A stretch of 64,000 nucleotides of DNA from Clostridiaceae bacterium (GCA_016287385.1 JAEEWM010000013.1:1-64000), one strand, 5' to 3'. Positions 9,868 through 19,545 are shown, counted from the first letter of the stretch. Notes: generated by a model from the sequence alone, not told the origin. Numbers and translations: made by a program.

Positions 9868-10609
9868 TCTTGTAAAAACATTTGATAAAAAGACAAATGT
9901 TCTGAAAGGCATCTCCTTAACCATACACGACGGTGAAAAAATCGCCATCATAGGTCCTTCCGGTTCGGGAAAATCAACCTTCCTTCGTTGCCTCAACTGT
10001 CTTGACGACCCTACCGACGGGCAGATTTTGTATAACGGCGTAGACTTGGTAAACCCAAAAGTTGATATTAACTTATATCGCCGCAAAATGTCTATGGTGT
10101 TTCAACAGTTCAATTTATTCAATAATAAAACCGTAATTGATAATATAATGCTCGCTCCGTTATATTTTGAAAAAAAGAATTGCAAAAAGGAAAACAAGAC
10201 GCGCGCCCAGGTAAAAAACGAAATACGGGAAAGAGCGCTCCAACTGCTTGATAAAATAGGACTTGCGGAAAAAGCCGACGTATATCCTTCAAAGCTCTCC
10301 GGCGGGCAGAAACAGCGTGTGGCTATCGTCCGCGCGCTTGCCATGAATCCGGACGTTATGCTCTTTGACGAGCCGACAAGCGCCCTTGACCCCGAAATGG
10401 TCGGCGAGGTGCTCGCCGTTATGAAACAGCTTGCCGCAAGCGGTATGACTATGGTAATAGTTACGCACGAAATGGGCTTCGCCCGCGAAGTCGCCGACAG
10501 AGTCCTCTTTATCGACGACGGAATAATTATGGAAGAGGGCACGCCGCAAGAGGTGTTTGAAAATCCAAAATGCGCGCGGCTTAAAGACTTCCTCAGCAAG
10601 GTTCTTTAA
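9851..10609 (+). CDS. Amino-acid ABC transporter ATP-binding protein (GlnQ type)
   Basis: Walker [44 protein letters not shown] start. Confidence 0.95.
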   Translation: MIEVNNLVKTFDKKTNVLKGISLTIHDGEKIAIIGPSGSGKSTFLRCLNCLDDPTDGQILYNGVDLVNPKVDINLYRRKMSMVFQQFNLFNNKTVIDNIMLAPLYFEKKNCKKENKTRAQVKNEIRERALQLLDKIGLAEKADVYPSKLSGGQKQRVAIVRALAMNPDVMLFDEPTSALDPEMVGEVLAVMKQLAASGMTMVIVTHEMGFAREVADRVLFIDDGIIMEEGTPQEVFENPKCARLKDFLSKVL

Positions 10610-10615
10610 TAAACA

Positions 10616-10655
10616 AAAAGCACAACCCCGATTAACACGAGGTTGTGTTTTTTTA
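10616..10655. terminator. Bidirectional terminator
   Basis: AAAAAGCACAACC...GGTTGTGTTTTTT. Confidence 0.75.
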
Positions 10656-11180
10656 CAGTTTTTTCAGCTTTTCAACTTCTTTTTTCAGGGGCAGGTACAA
10701 AGGCACTATAAGTATGCCCATAAAAGAATTGCTCACGCCGTGCACAACATCAAACGGAATACCGGATATTATCCAGGCGATCATTCCTTTGAAATTCAGC
10801 CCGAACGCCCACGCCTGAAACGGCGCGTAAAGCGTTCCGTACAAGAAGCCGTGAGCGCCGCAAACAGCGATACAGCAAAGTGAAAGCCAAACAGGTTTAA
10901 GTCTGCGCGGTATCAGCATGGCCGCGCCCCAGAGAACAGCCCAAATGTACAGATACGGCACCCACCAGATGTTAAACCCGCAAAGTATGCCCTCCAAAAG
11001 AATGAAGACGTATACGGGGATAAGCGCTCTTACCCTGAAAAGCAGCGTATAAAGCACGGTGAGCATGCCGAGTATATGTACGTTCGGGAACACTTCCATA
11101 ACCTGCTTTGAGGCGAACATAAACGAGCCGAGCAATGCGTAAAGCACCGCCTCCGGCAGACTTATTATCGCTTTTTTCAT
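10653..11180 (-). CDS. ECF transporter S component, possibly corrinoid/cobalamin related
   Basis: Hydrophobic ~175 aa protein; translationally coupled to DUF4430 gene under a cobalamin riboswitch. Confidence 0.75.
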   Translation of the reverse strand: MKKAIISLPEAVLYALLGSFMFASKQVMEVFPNVHILGMLTVLYTLLFRVRALIPVYVFILLEGILCGFNIWWVPYLYIWAVLWGAAMLIPRRLKPVWLSLCCIAVCGAHGFLYGTLYAPFQAWAFGLNFKGMIAWIISGIPFDVVHGVSNSFMGILIVPLYLPLKKEVEKLKKL

Positions 11181-11656
11181 TACGCCGGCGTATATACGAA
11201 TGAATACTCCGCGCCCGCCTCTATTTCGGTAGCGGTGACACCGGTATTCGCGTACTCGCCGTTAATGTAAAACGCCCAATACGCTTTATCGAGATTGAAA
11301 TCGGCGCGTACGCCGTTCACCGTATCGACCATGAGTCCGTACTCACTGTCACTGCCGGAGATAAGACCGGCGTCAAGCAATGCGTCGCCAACGGTCTTTT
11401 TGTCGGTCTTAACAATGTAGTTTTCAGACTTCCCGCCGTCATAAGTAACGGTGAACTTAAACGAAGTCTCGCCCTCGCCGACTTCCTTCGGCTCGGCAGT
11501 CTTCACATCACCGGTCTGAGTTGAAGACGTTGTCGAACCGGTCTTTTTATCAGACTTGGCATTTCCGCACGAAGTCACACAAAGCGCCATAGCCGCAATA
11601 AGCACAAGTGTTATGATAAGCGCGGAGATTTTTACACAAAAATTCCTTTTTTTCAT
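11180..11656 (-). CDS. DUF4430 (transcobalamin-like C-terminal domain) lipoprotein
   Basis: Lipobox VTSCG; 'VDTVNGVRADFNLDKAYWAFYINGEYANTGVTATEIEAGAEYSFVYTP' typical of DUF4430; start chosen at MKKRNF after AAAGGAG. Confidence 0.8.
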   Translation of the reverse strand: MKKRNFCVKISALIITLVLIAAMALCVTSCGNAKSDKKTGSTTSSTQTGDVKTAEPKEVGEGETSFKFTVTYDGGKSENYIVKTDKKTVGDALLDAGLISGSDSEYGLMVDTVNGVRADFNLDKAYWAFYINGEYANTGVTATEIEAGAEYSFVYTPA

Positions 11657-11689
11657 AAACATTTCTCCTTTATAATCTGTCGCGAAACA

Positions 11690-11905
11690 TAGTCGGCGCT
11701 CGCAACTGCCGATATGGCGCTGTTTCGCTTTTCCGGCACAGGTCTTTCGACTTAAAGCATGCTTACCGACCTTCTCGGAAATTGCTTCCAATGGCGTTCA
11801 TCCCCTGCGGCGGAGATATACGGCAAACAATAATCGCTTATCACGGCGGCGTGCCCGTGCGGGGATTTCACCCGACTTCCCTTATGCCGAGGAATATTTT
11901 ACCAC
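11690..11905 (-). ncRNA. Cobalamin riboswitch
   Basis: Minus strand: AAGGGAAGTCGGGTGAAATCCCCGCACGGGCACGCCGCCGTGATAAGCGA ... GCCATTGG ... B12-box-like AAGTCGAAAGACCTGTGCC; then a GCGAAACA/TGTTTCGC hairpin before the RBS. Confidence 0.9.
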
Positions 11906-11988
11906 AAAACCCGGATATTTGCCACAACAAATTACAAAAAAGCAAAAAAACGCGGGCGGATAATCTCCGCCCGCATAATATGTGCGTA

Positions 11989-12543
11989 TCAGGTAAGCTC
12001 ATAGAGCTTCCAGATACCTTTTTCATTTGTAAATATCATATAACGCGTTTTATTGGTTGTTTTGCCGTCTTTATCCGTTACGCCAAGCTCTACCGTAACT
12101 CTGACTGCGTCTGTTACGTCACCCTCACCAATAACGCCGCCTTTTGCGACTTCGGCTTTAACCTCGCCTAAATTGCTTATCTTTTGGGTTTCACCGATTG
12201 TATACGTAACTTCGTATTCATTTCTGACGTTCTCCGGCAGTACCATATCCACCGAACGCTCTTCAATCTTCTGCCTGTCGCCGAATTTTGAACTCAAAAG
12301 CTCCTTCATCGTTTCCTTGTCACCGCTGACGATGGCTGTCATTGCGATATCCGCGGCTTCGGAAGCTTCATCTGTTTTGATGGCGTCAAACGGCTCTTCA
12401 CGCTTTGATGGACTGCCGTTTTCGCCGGAAGCGTACTTTTCCTTTTCAGCGCCGCAAGCCGCCGTACAGAGCACAAACACAAATGCGAGTAAAACCGATA
12501 TAATCAGATAGAATATTCTCTTTTTCAAGCAAACTGATTTCAT
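11989..12543 (-). CDS. Lipoprotein with the same C-terminal domain as the adjacent zinc-ribbon proteins
   Basis: Lipobox CTAACG; shared pattern 'EVTYTIGETQKISNLGEVKAEV..GVIGEGDVTDAVRVTVELGVTDKDGKTTNKTRYMIFTNEKGIWKLYEL'. Confidence 0.7.
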   Translation of the reverse strand: MKSVCLKKRIFYLIISVLLAFVFVLCTAACGAEKEKYASGENGSPSKREEPFDAIKTDEASEAADIAMTAIVSGDKETMKELLSSKFGDRQKIEERSVDMVLPENVRNEYEVTYTIGETQKISNLGEVKAEVAKGGVIGEGDVTDAVRVTVELGVTDKDGKTTNKTRYMIFTNEKGIWKLYELT

Positions 12544-12605
12544 TATAAATTTTCCCTTTATTTATTTGAAAGTGCGGGGTCGTTCAGAAAACGACCCCTT
12601 TGAAA

Positions 12606-13445
12606 TTACCAGTCGTAATAGTCGCCGTAATCTTCGTCGTCATCGTAGTAGTCATAATCTTCTTCATCGTCGTCATCGAAGTAGTCGTAATCTTCATCGT
12701 CATCATCGTAGTAGTCGTAGTCTTCATCATCGTCATCGAAGTAGTCGTAATCTTCTTCTTCGTCGTCATCGTAGTATTCCTCCGGCGTGAAGATACCGGA
12801 ACTCTTATTCTTCGCCAGATACTCTACCTCGTAATATGAGCCGAAGTATTTCCACTTGCCCTTTTCCTTTGTGAATACCACCCACGATGTATTTCTGCCG
12901 CCGTCACCGGTTTTCTTTTCCTTATAAGTAACGGTTATTTTAACTTTTTTAGCGGCTTTAATATAATCGCTGTCTTCGTCGGTATTGTTTTTAATATACT
13001 TTTTAATCGCCTTCAATTCGGAAGAGGAAACTTTTTTGGCTTCTTTGATTTTATAGCTGATTTTATACTTGTCTTGCTCATCATCGTCATCATCGCCAAC
13101 CATACTTTCCGCCGCTTCTTCTCTGTCTTCCTCGTCCTCGCCGTACCTTATGCTGAGCACCTTTGCAAGCGCCGAGGATTTAGACTTCTTCATGGCGCTG
13201 TAATATTTCCTCGCGGCGCCCTTCGCACCGGTAAAGTTTGAAATAGCGATAATGCCGGAAACAACAATGATAGCGGCAACAATAAGCGCAATAGCCGGTT
13301 TTATAAATTTCTTTATTCCGCCTGCGCGCTTAACTGAAGCGCCGTCTTCGGCAACGTCAGCCGCACCGAACGGCGTGCCGCAATTACCGCATACGAAGGC
13401 GGCGTCGTCCGCCTGAGCGCCGCAGTTAGTGCAGAATTTTGACAT
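12606..13445 (-). CDS. Zinc-ribbon + TM protein with Asp/Glu/Tyr repeat tail
   Basis: MSKFCTNCGAQADDAAFVCGNCGTPFG; TM; C-terminal DDDDEDYDYY/F repeats. Confidence 0.8.
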   Translation of the reverse strand: MSKFCTNCGAQADDAAFVCGNCGTPFGAADVAEDGASVKRAGGIKKFIKPAIALIVAAIIVVSGIIAISNFTGAKGAARKYYSAMKKSKSSALAKVLSIRYGEDEEDREEAAESMVGDDDDDEQDKYKISYKIKEAKKVSSSELKAIKKYIKNNTDEDSDYIKAAKKVKITVTYKEKKTGDGGRNTSWVVFTKEKGKWKYFGSYYEVEYLAKNKSSGIFTPEEYYDDDEEEDYDYFDDDDEDYDYYDDDDEDYDYFDDDDEEDYDYYDDDEDYGDYYDW

Positions 13446-13506
13446 ATAAATCTCACCTTTCTAATCAGAATGATTTAACATTTCAGGTTTTATTACGATT
13501 CGCGAA

Positions 13507-14175
13507 TCAATCGTCATCGTCATCGCCGCTATAATATCCGTAATACTTCCATTTGCCGTTTTCTTTTGTCATTATCACCTTTTTGGTAACTGTATGATAA
13601 TCACCCTTATACAAACCGCTTTTTTCTTTGGTGGTTTTAACCCTTGTGGTAACCTGAACTTTAACGATTTTTGCATCGGATACGTAATCCTCATCCTCAT
13701 CGAATCTTTCTGCGATGCTCTCCTGAATATCCTCAAGTTCATCCGAAGGCATATCCTTTACGCCTTTTATCTTATAAGTAATTTTATATTTTTTGGACTC
13801 GCTGTTTGTCAGGTAAAAATCAAGTTCCTTAGCCGATTTTTTTCTTGCGCTTTCCTTTTCGCCGTAGCGAATACTTAAAACCGAAGCCAGCTTATCGGCT
13901 TTACCGTTTATGCCGGCGTTCAGACCTTTGCGAACCGCTCCCTTAACACCGACAGACTGAAAAATCTTAAGTGCGCCGAGAGCCAAAGCCAAAACAACAA
14001 TAACAGATATAACCGGGACAAGTATCTTTTTTAATACGCCTGACGCTTTACCCGAAGCCGGATCCTGAACAGCGGCTTCAACCGGAGCCGCGCCGAACGG
14101 AGTACCGCAATTACCGCAAACAAAGGCGGCGTCATCCGCTTGTGCGCCGCAGTTAGTACAGAATTTTGACATATC
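13507..14175 (-). CDS. Zinc-ribbon + TM protein, paralog
   Basis: MSKFCTNCGAQADDAAFVCGNCGTPFGAAPVEAA; same C-terminal domain; start chosen at MSKFC. Confidence 0.8.
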   Translation of the reverse strand, partial: DMSKFCTNCGAQADDAAFVCGNCGTPFGAAPVEAAVQDPASGKASGVLKKILVPVISVIVVLALALGALKIFQSVGVKGAVRKGLNAGINGKADKLASVLSIRYGEKESARKKSAKELDFYLTNSESKKYKITYKIKGVKDMPSDELEDIQESIAERFDEDEDYVSDAKIVKVQVTTRVKTTKEKSGLYKGDYHTVTKKVIMTKENGKWKYYGYYSGDDDDD

Positions 14176-14242
14176 CTTCACACCTTTCATTAAATAAATA
14201 TTTCGCCTCGCCCGAAAGCGAGGCGAAATCGCCGATCAGTAA

Positions 14243-14842
14243 TCAGTTGAAGTCATAAAGTTTCCAAGAGCCCTTCTCTTTCGTCATAGTAAGACGAATG
14301 GTACTGGTATCTTTATCACCTGTGTCTTTATCCTTAGTAGTAACCTCGATTTTAACTTTAACTGCCTTTTTAACATCTTTTTCATCAAGTACGCCACCGT
14401 TGGCAACTGCTTCTTTTATGTCTTTAAGGTCATCTTTTTTAACCTTTTCGGTACCTTTAACCTTAAAGGTGACTTTTACATCGTCATCATCAAGAGCTAA
14501 GTATTTGGCGTAGGTTTCTCTGTCATCCTTATCACCGTATCTCGCGCTGAGCATTTTAGCGACAGTCTTCTCATTGCCCTTGATCATTGCCTTCATGGTT
14601 TTCTTCGCGGCCTTTTTAGCGCCGCCGCCGAAAATGCTGATGCAAAGAATTATAGCAAGAATGGCAGCAACAGCGGCAATTATCGGTTTGATGTACTTCT
14701 GCAAGCCGGAAGCCGCAGGGGCAACGCCTGCCGCCGGGGTAGTGTTATCCGCACCCGCGGATTCAAACGGTGTACCGCAGCTGCCGCACACCATAGCGGC
14801 GTCATCAGCCTGAGCGCCGCAATTTGCACAAAATTTTGACAT
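14243..14842 (-). CDS. Zinc-ribbon + TM protein, paralog
   Basis: MSKFCANCGAQADDAAMVCGSCGTPFESA; C-terminal 'VTFKVKGTEKVKKDDLKDIKEAVANGGVLDEKDVKKAVKVKIEVTTKDKDTG'; start chosen at MSKFC. Confidence 0.8.
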   Translation of the reverse strand: MSKFCANCGAQADDAAMVCGSCGTPFESAGADNTTPAAGVAPAASGLQKYIKPIIAAVAAILAIILCISIFGGGAKKAAKKTMKAMIKGNEKTVAKMLSARYGDKDDRETYAKYLALDDDDVKVTFKVKGTEKVKKDDLKDIKEAVANGGVLDEKDVKKAVKVKIEVTTKDKDTGDKDTSTIRLTMTKEKGSWKLYDFN

Positions 14843-14951
14843 TTGAGTTTCCACCTTTCAAAAAAATTTTTGTATGTACAAAATAATGTAACCGAATCAG
14901 TTCGCTCAAGTCCGTAGGAGCGTCGGTAAAAAAGATTTTTACAAGAGGTGT

Positions 14952-15650
14952 TTACCCGAGTTTCGCGCCGCACTGGGTGCAGAAAAGAGAATCGGGTTCA
15001 AGTTCAGCGCCGCAGGCGGGGCATCTTTTTACCGCGGGGGCAACGGGCTCAACCGGAGCCGCGGGAGCGGCGATGGGTTCAACGGGAGCTGCCGGAGCGG
15101 CGGGAGTTGCCGGTGCGGCAGGTACGACAGGAGCAACCGGTGCGACAGGCGCAGCGGGGGTAACCGGAGCCGCAGGTGCCGCAGACGCCAAAACAACCGT
15201 CATTGCCTGACCGCAGGAAGTGCAGAAACGCATATTCTTATCAATCATCGCGCCGCAGGCGGGGCATTTAACCATATTCGGATCGGCAACTGCGGGAGCG
15301 GACATTCTGTTGCCGCAGGCGTTACAGAACTGTGCTCCGACAGGAACCTCGGCTCCGCATTTTTCACAGTGCGTAATGCCTTTTATATCCTTTATCTGCT
15401 GTCTGTATTCAGCGATTTTCGACTCGGAATCGGCAACCGCGGCCACCATGCCTGCAAACTCGCTGTCACAATTATTCCTGTACTTTGCGTAAAAAAGTTT
15501 ACCGATTTGAAGATAGGTGCTGTTTATCTTCTTTTCCTCATCGGAAATCATACCGTTTATTCTTGCAACATCGGTCATATTTTTAGTCTTTTGAACAACG
15601 CTCTGCGTGCCCTGGGAAATCTTTTTACCTAAATCATCGAAAAATGCCAT
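14952..15650 (-). CDS. Multi-zinc-ribbon protein with Ala/Pro-rich linker
   Basis: Three CxxCG pairs (CEKCGAEVPVGAQFCNACG, CPACGAMIDKNMRFCTSCG, CPACGAELEPDSLFCTQCG) and PAAPVTPAAPVAPVAP linker; RBS GGAGGATTATT before ATG at 15650. Confidence 0.85.
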   Translation of the reverse strand: MAFFDDLGKKISQGTQSVVQKTKNMTDVARINGMISDEEKKINSTYLQIGKLFYAKYRNNCDSEFAGMVAAVADSESKIAEYRQQIKDIKGITHCEKCGAEVPVGAQFCNACGNRMSAPAVADPNMVKCPACGAMIDKNMRFCTSCGQAMTVVLASAAPAAPVTPAAPVAPVAPVVPAAPATPAAPAAPVEPIAAPAAPVEPVAPAVKRCPACGAELEPDSLFCTQCGAKLG

Positions 15651-15960
15651 AATAATCCTCCGTATGTGTCTATATTGTATAGTCGCCACAACCGATATAC
15701 CAAGTCATGTGCTTTACAATAATAATTATATATTATGAATATGTAAATTGCAACGGTTTTTTTATGAAATAACAGCCTTTTTCGGTTAAATTACAAAAAC
15801 GAAATGCAACCCGCACAAAAAATATTATATATATTTATTAAGTTTGCCCGATACGGTATTAAAGAAGCACGCACGCGGGCTTTGCGACCGTTCACCGAAA
15901 GGTCGCAATTTTGCTGAGCAAAACCGCCCTGTTCAAATCTCTCCTCTGCTTTACAAAATA

Positions 15961-15992
15961 TTAAAAGCACCCGAAAAGGGGTGCTTTTAATA
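15961..15992. terminator. Rho-independent terminator-like hairpin
   Basis: TTAAAAGCACCC-GAAAA-GGGGTGCTTTTAA adjacent to tRNA-Ser 3' end. Confidence 0.8.
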
Positions 15993-15996
15993 TTGG

Positions 15997-16083
15997 CGGA
16001 GTAGGAGAGATTTGAACTCTCGCGCCGGTTGCCCGACCTACTCCCTTAGCAGGGGAGCCTCGTCACCACTTGAGTACTACTCC
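15997..16083 (-). tRNA. tRNA-Ser (GCT)
   Basis: GGAGTAG...CTACTCC acceptor, loop CTGCTAA, long variable arm, T-loop TTCAAAT; CCA not encoded. Confidence 0.92.
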
Positions 16084-16133
16084 ATAATGATAAACATCAT
16101 AAACAATATATTAACTTCCGAGATATCTTTTGG

Positions 16134-16219
16134 CGGAGAGGATGGGATTCGAACCCATGTGGCATCGCTGCCAAACGGTTTTCAAGACCGCCTCGTTATG
16201 ACCGCTTCGATACCTCTCC
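16134..16219 (-). tRNA. tRNA-Ser (TGA)
   Basis: GGAGAGG...CCTCTCC acceptor, loop CTTGAAA, long variable arm, T-loop TTCGAAT. Confidence 0.92.
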
Positions 16220-16321
16220 GTGTGACCAAATCATTTTAACACAAACACCTTGAATTGTCAACACTACAATTATCAAAACTAAAAAGACACGGTGCAAATT
16301 ATATTGCACCGTGCAAAAAGG

Positions 16322-17113
16322 TCACATTTTTGATATCTTAACTATCCGCTCGTATGCGGTTTTAACGTACTCTTCATCAGTCATATGAGCGTATTTATCA
16401 TTCTTTTCGAGTTCAACTGTGAGAGTCCCTTTATAGCCCACCGCGTTTAACCGCCGCATCATATCGGCGTAATCGATATTACCGTCAAACATCATCAGAT
16501 GATCGTCCGGATCGTCGCGCCCGTCCCTGCCGAAGTTGTCGTGTATGTGGGTACAAAGTATGCGGTCACCGAAAAGCTCGGTAAAATGCACTGTTTCGGT
16601 GTAACAATGCTCGTGACCGCAGTCATAGCAATAACCCACGTTATCGAGAGAGCGGTAACGCTGCATCATAGCGGAGAGAGTGCCGAAATTGCGTATATTC
16701 TCAAACGCTATTTTCACGCCTTTTTCACCGGCATACTGAACGAGTGCGTCAAAGCGGTTTAAGCCGATATCACAGATGGGCGGAGGATTCCATCCCGAAT
16801 CAACGTGCATAATGATAACCGGTATACCGTATTCGGCGGCGCTGTTTACGCTCTGATAAATAGTGTCCTTTATCGCAAGGTAAGCGTCGCCCGCGCACCA
16901 GAAATTGTTAATTCCCCGAAACGGGGCGTGCAAAAACTCAACTTCAATGCCGAGCAAATCGGCTTGCGCCTTTATTTCACCCACGGTTTTCATATCATAT
17001 TGGTTGCTGAAAACCGCGTCAAAACCGGCGTTTTTTATAATTTTGAGAACCGCAGCGTTATCGAGACCCGAAAATCGCAGACATTCAAGCTCAATACCAA
17101 ATTTTCTTTTCAT
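16322..17113 (-). CDS. Sugar phosphate isomerase/epimerase (xylose-isomerase-like TIM barrel)
   Basis: VKIAFENIRN, GYCYDCGHEHCY, ILCTHIHDNFGRDGRDDPDDHLMMFDGNIDYADMMRRL; start chosen at MKRKFG. Confidence 0.8.
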   Translation of the reverse strand: MKRKFGIELECLRFSGLDNAAVLKIIKNAGFDAVFSNQYDMKTVGEIKAQADLLGIEVEFLHAPFRGINNFWCAGDAYLAIKDTIYQSVNSAAEYGIPVIIMHVDSGWNPPPICDIGLNRFDALVQYAGEKGVKIAFENIRNFGTLSAMMQRYRSLDNVGYCYDCGHEHCYTETVHFTELFGDRILCTHIHDNFGRDGRDDPDDHLMMFDGNIDYADMMRRLNAVGYKGTLTVELEKNDKYAHMTDEEYVKTAYERIVKISKM

Positions 17114-17124
17114 AAAAACACCCT

Positions 17125-18348
17125 CTAAATCAAGCCGAGTTCGTGATTCAGATAAACGTACACCCCGGCGGTCCACCCCATCATTTTAGGCGCCTTGTAA
17201 TCACTGCAGGCGACATCACCGGTCAAGCCGTTATACTTTTCCCAAAGGTTTCCGGTTTTTTCAAAGCATCTTTCTACCAAAGCGACATACTTCTCCGCGA
17301 CGGTACGCGCCTGCGCGTCATAACCGTAATTTTTAAGCGCGTTATACATAATAAACTGCAAGGGCGCCCAAACATTAGGATAATCCCACTGACAGTTAAG
17401 CTGTCTTTTCGACTCGCCCGCGCTTATGCCGTATTCCAAATTCAGGTCATCAAAGAGAGCAACTGTCTTTTCTGCTTCTTCTTTTGACGCCATATTAACA
17501 TACATAGGATAAAAACTCGCAACCGAAGCATAGGTTGAAAACTCGCCCGTTTCAAAGTTTCTGTCCATAAAAAGACCGCGTTCGGCGTTCCATAAAAGCG
17601 CCGCCTTATCACGGCGCGACTGCTTACGCGCCTCCCACTCTGCTTCCTCACCCGTGCCGAGAATTCCGGAAAACTTACGCATATTTTCCTCCATACCGTA
17701 AAGCAGGCTGTTGAGGTCTATCATATCAAACTTGTTGCCCTCGCCCTTAAAGCGCGAACTGCAATCCCAACCGCTTTCATAGCAGGATACACCGCCGTAA
17801 TACGCATCAAGCAAATCTTCCCTTGTGGGATTTTCCTTTGCGGTAAGACCGAGTCTTCTGTAAAAATACGAATAATTCTTTACAAGCACGTCTTCAAACA
17901 ACTCGTAATTGAAATATCCGTTAAGTCCGGTCGGCGTTACGCGCTTGCCCTGCCAGAAGTCATATTCCTTTTTAAGCACCGTGTAAGCGTGAGCCAACCA
18001 CTCTTTATCGCCGGTGACGTTAAAGAGATCTTTTACCATTTCGGATAAAAAAGGCGGCTGCGAACGGTTGAGGTAATATGTGCGATTACCGTTCGGCATA
18101 AATCCGTATTTATTCACAAGATAAAACATATTCTCGATATTGTTTTTTACAATATCTGTCCTGCCGAGCAAAAGCATACCCGCGTTGGTGAAATATGTAT
18201 CCCAGTAGTACATTTCCTGGAAGCTGTCCTCCGCGCAGGGCGTGGTATAAGGAAAAGGCAGACCTATGAGCGTATCGCAGCTTTCTTTTGTGGTTTTGAC
18301 CGTCTTATCAATATTCTCATTCAAGTATTTCTTTATTGCACTGTTCAC
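17125..18348 (-). CDS. Trehalase/GH37-like glycoside hydrolase
   Basis: EMYYWDTYFTNAGML, NRSQPPFLSEMV and CQWDYPNVWAPLQ match GH37 trehalase signatures. Confidence 0.8.
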   Translation of the reverse strand: MNSAIKKYLNENIDKTVKTTKESCDTLIGLPFPYTTPCAEDSFQEMYYWDTYFTNAGMLLLGRTDIVKNNIENMFYLVNKYGFMPNGNRTYYLNRSQPPFLSEMVKDLFNVTGDKEWLAHAYTVLKKEYDFWQGKRVTPTGLNGYFNYELFEDVLVKNYSYFYRRLGLTAKENPTREDLLDAYYGGVSCYESGWDCSSRFKGEGNKFDMIDLNSLLYGMEENMRKFSGILGTGEEAEWEARKQSRRDKAALLWNAERGLFMDRNFETGEFSTYASVASFYPMYVNMASKEEAEKTVALFDDLNLEYGISAGESKRQLNCQWDYPNVWAPLQFIMYNALKNYGYDAQARTVAEKYVALVERCFEKTGNLWEKYNGLTGDVACSDYKAPKMMGWTAGVYVYLNHELGLI

Positions 18349-18561
18349 TGTATTCTCTCTCCAAATAAAACTTGCTTACTTCGCGGCATTATGCATGATA
18401 ATGCAATTATACTACTTAATAATACACCACCGAAAAGTATTTGTATATCATTTTTTTGCGGTTTTTTGTCATTTTTTTGCACTAAATAAAAATAATAACG
18501 AATATAAGCGAAAAATATTGTTGATTTTCAATATCAAAGACTTTATAATGATACTCGTGAG

Positions 18562-19443
18562 GTGGTAACTTTGGAACGCAAACCGATAAACGAAAAAAAG
18601 TCTTTTAATGTATCCGATGCTAATTTACCGATTTATATGGAAGGAATTTTCAGAAGGATCAGACGCAGCAGCGATCCGGGCATATTTCACTATCACGAAT
18701 GTATAGAACTGCTTTACTGTGTTAAAGGAGAGTTGGAGGTCAATATTCCCGGCGAGACCATAATGCTTTCACCCGGAGATTTTGTTTATCTTGCGCCTAA
18801 CACGCCCCATTCCACCGACACAAACAGTGATATCAACGAGCATATATTCATTAAATTTTTACCTTCGGTACTGCACGTTCCGGCAAGCCGAAAAATACCG
18901 CCCGTAAACTATTTTTTGTCGATTACCGGCAGCTATAACGTTTTCAGAGCAAATCCGAAAAACAGAGAGCGTATAAACAGTATGTTTTTCGAGGCGTATG
19001 AGAACTACTCTCATACCGACTATTTCAAGCGCCTTATGCTACGCGCAAATATAATGCAGCTTATGGCGTACGTTTTTGAAAATTCAATAAGCAACATTGA
19101 TGCGGAGAGGTCCAAAGCCATTCCCGACGTATTTTTGGCGGTGCTCGATTTCATCGATAACAATTACGCTTCTGTAACGCTTGAAGAGGCAGCGGATTTC
19201 TGTTCACTTTCGTACAGTTATTTCAGCCGAATGTTTAAATCCACCTTCAACGTATCTTTTTCGAACTATGTGATTAAAAAGCGCATTGAAAAATCTCTTA
19301 ATCTCATCACGAATTCAAATTTGAGTCTCAACGATATCGCGCTCGAATGTGGTTTTGCAAACCTCAGTCACTTCATCAAATGCTTTACAAACGAAAAAAG
19401 CATTACTCCGAAACAGTTTCGTTTAATAGTGACGCAAAAATAG
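18562..19443 (+). CDS. AraC-family regulator (cupin + HTH)
   Basis: N-terminal cupin (PGDFVYLAPNTPHSTD), C-terminal HTH (SLNDIALECGFANLSHFIKCFTNEKSITPKQFR); divergent from trehalase cluster; GTG or TTG start. Confidence 0.88.
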   Translation: MVTLERKPINEKKSFNVSDANLPIYMEGIFRRIRRSSDPGIFHYHECIELLYCVKGELEVNIPGETIMLSPGDFVYLAPNTPHSTDTNSDINEHIFIKFLPSVLHVPASRKIPPVNYFLSITGSYNVFRANPKNRERINSMFFEAYENYSHTDYFKRLMLRANIMQLMAYVFENSISNIDAERSKAIPDVFLAVLDFIDNNYASVTLEEAADFCSLSYSYFSRMFKSTFNVSFSNYVIKKRIEKSLNLITNSNLSLNDIALECGFANLSHFIKCFTNEKSITPKQFRLIVTQK

Positions 19444-19503
19444 GAATTCCTGCGAAATCTGCTTTTGTCAGGCGGATTTCGCTTTTTTTCAACGAAAAAT
19501 ACC

Positions 19504-19531
19504 TTGACAAACAGCGGCTTTGTGGTATAAT
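19504..19531 (+). promoter_or_regulatory. Sigma-A promoter for tRNA-His
   Basis: TTGACA-~17 nt-TATAAT just upstream of tRNA. Confidence 0.75.
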
Positions 19532-19545
19532 AACTTGTACGTCAC

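Noticed and set aside
12606-12800. Overlapping plus-strand ORFs rich in R/H/S (12566-12790) and V/I (12600-12839)
   Set aside because: Antisense shadows of the GTCATCGTAGTAGTC-type repeat; the minus-strand acidic-tail frame has the zinc-ribbon N-terminus and paralogs.
14948-15210. Collagen-like G-A-A / T-G-A ORF on the plus strand (14977-15210)
   Set aside because: Antisense of the Ala/Pro linker in the multi-zinc-ribbon gene; no RBS and no supporting domain.
16012-16239. 75-aa ORF across the tRNA-Ser genes
   Set aside because: It runs through two clear tRNAs; typical mis-annotated peptide.
17125-19443. Trehalase / TIM-barrel isomerase / AraC cluster as a new system
   Set aside because: Looks like an ordinary AraC-controlled carbohydrate locus; substrate uncertain but nothing structurally unusual.
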